A stretch of DNA of 64,000 nucleotides from contig NC_061867.1 in the NCBI RefSeq assembly GCF_907164915.1, forward strand, positions 41,896,338 through 41,960,337, in the 5' to 3' direction. This document shows positions 58,845 to 64,000 of the stretch, in pieces (position 1 is the first letter of the stretch; each line of letters starts with the position of its first letter). The stretch is from Impatiens glandulifera (lineage: Eukaryota > Streptophyta > Magnoliopsida > Ericales > Balsaminaceae). Below the pieces are notes generated by a model. The model was given only the letters and a program-made list of their open reading frames with translations, did not search any database and was not told the origin of the DNA. A program made the translations under genes and the position numbers.

Positions 58845-60250
58845 GAATTCCGGATTTGCTGTTCCCAGCTTCTCTTCTCTTAGCTTCACTACAGTTTCCA
58901 GTAGCTCAATTGCTTCATCTATTCTGTTAAACTACACATAGAAAGATTAAAAGATAAATGTGATTGATGAGATATCGACTAATTTCAAATAACCCACATC
59001 AAACAAGATAAGGCATAAAGTTGTTGTTACTTCCCATAGGATCATAAGTGGCAGCAAGGTTACTATACAATCCAATCGTATCTTGATCGCTAGTTCCAAG
59101 TTCCTGCTCCAGTATTTCTCTTGCTTCTTCAAACACTTCAACAGCTTCATCTATCTTCAATAGCTGTACACAGGCCAAACCCATCTGATTAAATAAAACT
59201 CCAAAAAATGCAGATTTCCTTTCTCCATTTGCTCTAAGTTCCATTACAGAACTGGAGAAATAGCTCCATGCTTCTTCATAGTGTCCAACTACATAAAACA
59301 TAACACCCATTCTTGCTTGTATACCAGCAACTGTTACCATTTGCCCTGGTTTACCCTCCAACCATTTCATTGCCTTCTGCAATATCTTCATACCCTTCAG
59401 CTTCATTAAAAGATTCATTGATAGCAGAAATTTCTGATATGTACTTGTTTTGCATATATTCTTGATGCGTTTTCACAATAGGTTCTGGATTCTCAAAGCT
59501 TGCCTGTTCTGTAGTATCAGCTTATCGAACAAAAACAGAGGCAACTGAAGGGTGGTTGTCACCTTTTAATGATTTGATAACAGCTAAGGCATTCTGATAG
59601 GAGTAGATTGCTTCGTCATATATTACCAATCCTGACATCAATTGAAGCGTCCTCATTATCTTGGTTGTTTGCAATCATTGCCATGCTTGCGAGAACGAGG
59701 TGTTAAAGAGTTGCTTCGTATATAAGGGCCATTAATCTTCGGTCAGCAGCTTCTTCAAGTGATGCAGTTTCACTATGTATTTGATGTATGCTGAGAGTTC
59801 TCTTGCATAAGCTTTCCGCTTCATTGAATTGCATTGCTTGAACATGAGCTTCTGCCAAGTACCTGTAAATTTCTCATTGCAAAAGGCTGGAATTTAGAGC
59901 TAAGATCCAACAATGAATGGAACAAATTTATTATGTTTCACACCTGCAAGTTTCAGCGACTCTCGGATCCGTCTCCCAGGGCCTCTGACTGACTTTTCAA
60001 TCCAACTTTGTAACTCTATGGACTGATCCAGCTTCCCTAGCATCGAGTGAGTATTGCCGAGTTGCATATACCCTGAGAATGCTGCTAAAACGTGATCCGT
60101 AACTCTAGGGACATTCGGCACCTTCATAGCCCTCTCGAGCACCGGTATCACGTCCTCAAACCTCCCTATGCTGCAGTAGATCACGGTGACAACATGCATG
60201 CTCATTGCCAGATCCAAACTCGGTTCGCCATCCTCTCCAACTGAATGAAC
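58845..60250 (-). pseudogene. Kinesin-light-chain-related (KLCR/CMU-type) TPR protein relic
   Basis: TPR blocks in order on the minus strand: DLAMSMHVVTVIYCSIGRFE and VIPVLERAMKVPNV (about 60240-60110), QLGNTHSMLGKLDQSIELQ, then EAHVQAMQFNEAESLCKRTL (about 59860-59800), LMALIYEATL followed by a stop (about 59740), NIYDEAIYSYQNALAVIKS-like sequence after a frameshift, WLEGKPGQMVTVAGIQARMG, HYEEAWSYFSSSVMELR, VFEEAREILEQELGTSDQDT (59350-59060), and RIDEAIELLETVVKLREEKLG (58930-58865). Family members bind microtubules or cellulose-synthase complexes at the cortex. The N-terminal third is missing and several stops and shifts are present. Confidence 0.75.
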
Positions 60251-60469
60251 TAAGAACAAAAAATTGTAAGGTAAAACATGGTCTTTTCTTAGCAATTTCA
60301 AGAGATATTTTCGAACAGATTTTAAAGAGAAAAATATCAAAAATCATTTAGAATTCTCTAAAGTCTAAGTTTGAAGGTAATGCACAAGTAAAAAGATCTC
60401 TATAGAACATGTTGTGAAGAAAATTTAAAATTCTTTGAGATGAAATGAGAGACTTTTAAGGAATATTTT
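60251..60469. other. Boundary between KLCR relic and Copia relic
   Basis: AT-rich with no clear homology to the KLCR N-terminus. Confidence 0.35.
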
Positions 60470-61392
60470 AAAACAATTAGGATTGTTGCTAATCAAATAA
60501 GAAGAAATGGAGAAATAATGACAAACACTAATGTTGTGGAGAAGATACTTAGAACTCTTAAAGAAAGATTCTTAAAGAAAGATTCACGTATATCGTAGTA
60601 TCAATTGAGGAAACAAGAGACACAAAATTGATGACTATCGATGAACTTTAACAAAAATTTAAAAAAGAAGAGAATGAGGAAGTAACAAACATTGAGAGTA
60701 TATTCATCATCTGAGACACAAGGAAGATGTAGAGAAAGGGGTCGAGGAAGAAGCTAAGGCAGAGATAAATTCCGAATCAACTATTACAAATATCATAAAT
60801 TGGTTCACCACATATCAGAAGGTCCAAGCTAGAGGAATAAGGTGAACTTTAATGAGGAAGATAAAGAAGAAATGTTTCTAATGACATCCATTGAGTAGAT
60901 TGGAAAGAAAATGAGGTTATGGTTCTTGGATTGAGGTTGCTTAAATCATGTATGGAGCTCACTAATCTAATTTTAGAATTTAATCATTCAGTCAAACTAG
61001 GCAATGGTTCAAGAATGACCATTAAAGACAAGAGAACTGTGAAGCTAAGGATAAATAAGAAAATACTTTTGATTGAAGAGGTGTAATATGCTCTATATTT
61101 AAAAAGCAATCTTCTATAATGAGCTCGAACAAATTGTTCAAACTCAATGTTACTCAACTACTTGATCAATAGAAACATGTCTAAAAGAGATTTCTCAATT
61201 GTGGCATTAGGGATCTTAACTACAACAATTTTCAGATGATGTATTCAAAAGAAATAGTAGAAGGGCTTCAAACTATATGTATCTCTGGAAGAGAAGTCTC
61301 TACAGTGCCTAGTAGGAAAGCAATAGAGGATCACAATGTAAAAAAAAAGCAAGTGGAGGGCATTCAAAAGATTTCATCTCATTCATTTAGAC
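60470..61392 (+). pseudogene. Copia gag/pre-integrase relic
   Basis: Broken frames give VVEKILRTLKER, TIDEL and an Arg-rich tract (gag), then VKLGNGSRMTIKDKRTVKLR (60990-61050, the protease/GAG-pre-integrase region), EIVEGLQTICISG (61255-61295) and CLVGKQ with KKSKWRAFKRFHLIHL (61310-61390). Order and words match Copia elements with many stops. The hAT element at 61393 interrupts it; a few more codons follow at 62271. Confidence 0.75.
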
Positions 61393-62262
61393 TAGGGGTG
61401 GAAATGAGCCGAACCATTCGGTCAAAGCTCGATTCGAGTTCGGTCAAAATCATTCGAGCCGAGCTCGAGCCAGCTCGTTTAAGATTTGAGCCGAATTCGA
61501 GCTTAGGTAAGACTCGCTTGATAGCTCGTCGAGTTTTTTCGAGCCTAATCATATAATTTTTTTTATTATATTTTATTTTTTAATCAAAATTTGAAACACC
61601 CATAAAACTATTATAGATTTATTACTTATGATATCGGTACCAAAATTATTAGTACATAAAATGTATGAGATTTTCAATATTTTGGTATATCAAGATATAT
61701 TAGAATAATATTTATAAATTAAAAAATATATATTATATAATACTTGTAAGAAAATAAATAAATTTGATTACAGAAACATAATTTTTTTAAATTAAATAAA
61801 AAATATATAATTATATTGTAATATTATTTAATATATACAATCTCAATATATTATATTTTATAAGATATAAAATTATTTTTATTTCATTATAAAGTATTTT
61901 ATTTTTCAAAATAAACCTAATAGAGTCTAATATGTTTTCAAGAATTCATTTTGCAAAAAAGACTCAAGAGACTTCCATACTTCTTCAACAAACTTATATC
62001 TCGTTTCGAAGCCCTAAATCTCGCTCTGTAAAATTCTAAATCTTGTTCAATTTTTTTTAATATAAGAAATTAATATATAAATATATTTAAATTCGAGTCT
62101 TTCGAGCCAAACTCGAGCCTATAATTATATGATCGAGCCGAGTTCGAGCTTAATACTAAAAGCTCGATCGAGTTCGAGTTCGAGCCGAGCCAATAAAAAA
62201 CGTGTCGAGCCGAACTCGAGCTAGGGCTAGTTCGAGCTCGGCTCGGCTCGTTTACACCCCTA
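61393..62262. mobile_element. Non-autonomous hAT element
   Basis: Ends are TAGGGGTGGAAATGAGCCGA and its inverted counterpart TAGGGGTGTAAACGAGCCGA, with a perfect 8-bp target duplication ATTTAGAC (61385-61392; 62263-62270). Subterminal regions carry dense CGAGCC/GAGCTCGA words in both orientations. No transposase is encoded. The middle (about 61605-61860) is homologous, in inverse, to the interior of the hAT element at 22520-24257. Confidence 0.93.
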
Positions 62263-62279
62263 ATTTAGACATCCGTGAT

Positions 62280-64000
62280 CAATGAATCATGCTTTTAAAT
62301 TAACTTCTTCTCGAATATTGAGTGGGATGAGGAACAAAATGGTAAATTCGATTAGATTTCCCTTTTCAGTTTTCTCGATTAAAATTAATTTCTCGACTAA
62401 TGATTCGTTACTTAATTTTTCTTATAAAATTAGAAAAAGTGAATATACTGTAAGAATCCTATAGAATTAGATATTGTTTCAAATGAGTTTAGTGATTAGT
62501 TACACGTGAAAAATAACATCGACGTTATGTCTTGCATGCCGTCAAATCAACCATCTCTACTACATATATCTTGACCATTTTTTTATAAGATTTTTACACG
62601 TTTTATTTTAAAATCTTATCATGGCTAAAAGTCTACTTATGCTCTATCTTATGTTTAAGGATGACATATATGACTAAAATTAATTCTGAACAGAAGATGA
62701 CTATTTATTAAGTACACAGTCTAACTCTGACTCTGTGTAAAAAAATAAAATAAAATAAAATACTTTATTAGAATTTTGTAAGTAAATAAATGTATAAAAG
62801 TAAATATATTAACAAAAACAAGCATGTGAATGTCCAAATGGTGAAGAATTTAGCCAGATGGTTAGAAAAAATAAGAAAATAACTTTATATAATCACAAAT
62901 TAATTTTTGAACACAATGGAACAAATTTCATAATTTTAGAAGTTCAAAACAAAAGTTAATGTCTAAACAAATGTAATGTTAAAAATATAGTCAAATAAGA
63001 GAAAATGATTTTTGATTTTTTTTTAAATGTTATTTTTAGTTAATTTCTATTTTTTTGATTGTTGTAAAACTTATTAAAACATGCAAGAGTTTTCAAACTC
63101 AAATGGAGAAATTATATTTTGCTCTTTTCTTGAAATTTTTTTAAAACTCTAATTCGAAGTTGAAATTTAGATTTGATGATGTAAAAATAAATAAAAATTA
63201 TATTAATTGTATTTCTTATAATTGTAGTTTCTTGTAAGATTTTCAAATCTACAACATTTTTCATTTTAATTCAAATTATTTAAAATATAATACTTCCACA
63301 ATAACTATATTTATTCTTTTATAATTTTTTAAAATAATTCATTAATCTATTTAAATTTAAATTTTAAATATGTTATTTTTAAACTTTTAAATAAATTAAT
63401 ATATATTTTAAAAAATAGAATGTTTAAAAGTTAATAAGGAATTTAAAATAAACAAATAAATAAAAAATATCTTATCACGTCCTAATTTGATATTGAGTTA
63501 AATTTAAAATAGTATTAATTTTTTTTTATCTTTTTATATAATAATATAATTTTATAATTATAATTAATTAGTATCTCACTAAGCTCTTTTTATTTAAAGT
63601 TTTTTCAACTTTTTAATATTAATTTTACATCTCTCTTACCTAACAAAAATATTATATTAAATTTCATAAAAATTGAGGATCTATAATAATAATACTTACT
63701 AATTGTATAATGTATTAATGTGCATCATAATTGTTCATACAAATATGGGTTAGTTAGGCCCATATATTTAGAATTTTTTCCTATCTATTTAATATAATTT
63801 TTATAAATATGTTTACAACTCTTTAATATAATTTTGGTTACATAAAAGAGTAGTAAAAAAGAAATTCTAAAAAATAATTAGTGAGGTATTAATTAATTAT
63901 AATTATAAAACTTTATTATTGTATAATAAGATGAAAAATCCAATATTATTTTAAATTTTACCTAATGTAAAATGAGAATGTTGTAAGATTTTTTAATTTT
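62280..64000. other. AT-rich intergenic DNA, no gene seen
   Basis: After the last Copia codons no coding frame, RNA gene or element end could be recognised. Long A/T runs predominate. Confidence 0.5.

Overview
The window is nuclear DNA from a flowering plant, most likely a dicot. It is very AT-rich and has long (TA)n microsatellites. Its spliced genes use plant-type introns, and its repeats are typical plant families: Copia, Gypsy chromovirus, MULE, hAT and Helitron. The species cannot be named from the sequence alone. Most of the window is transposon-derived. Only two host genes look intact: a single-exon trihelix (MYB/SANT-like) transcription-factor gene at 16454-17395 (minus) and a four-exon KISH/TMEM167 gene at 57097-58265 (plus). 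A decayed kinesin-light-chain-related TPR gene lies at 58845-60250 (minus).

Layout. 1-6.5 kb: AT-rich DNA with two copies of a Helitron-like family that carries an antisense tRNA-like module. 6.5-11.8 kb: two diverged copies of a long interspersed repeat (probably an old Gypsy LTR) around a hAT element with a perfect 8-bp target duplication. 11.8-15.6 kb: a third Helitron, then a MULE-like element with roughly 1-kb terminal inverted repeats, a perfect hairpin, 14-bp arrays and a captured spliced gene fragment. 15.6-19 kb: the trihelix gene and quiet DNA. 19-30.2 kb: a 560-bp direct repeat, an isolated Copia LTR with a 47-bp minisatellite, and two decayed Copia elements abutting tail to tail, one of them split by a hAT element. 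30.2-33 kb: AT desert.

33-54 kb is a deep nest. A full-length Gypsy chromovirus (35359-40841; 465-bp LTRs differing at one site; CATTC target duplications) sits inside a Copia-type solo LTR (34548-41327). That LTR sits inside a Sirevirus-like Copia on the minus strand (about 33.05-46.59 kb), which in turn interrupts a MULE-type FAR1/SWIM transposase pseudogene. Beyond it lies an Ulp1-like cysteine-protease pseudogene, a pairing that recalls Kaonashi-type MULEs. 53.9-56.7 kb holds a recent 360-bp tandem duplication, a Helitron cluster and a Pack-MULE-like element. 57-60.3 kb holds KISH and the KLCR relic. 60.4-62.3 kb is a Copia relic split by another hAT element, and the rest is AT-rich with no gene seen.

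The most notable observations are: the young, fully open Gypsy polyprotein has Asn in place of the catalytic Asp of reverse-transcriptase motif A; a hairpin-rich 47/49-bp minisatellite lies in the U3 of one Copia family at three loci; a tRNA-Asp-derived segment lies inside an LTR; the long-TIR MULE has arrays that seem to derive from its own terminal palindrome; and a patch of the 19.7-kb repeat has replaced part of a Copia RNase H.
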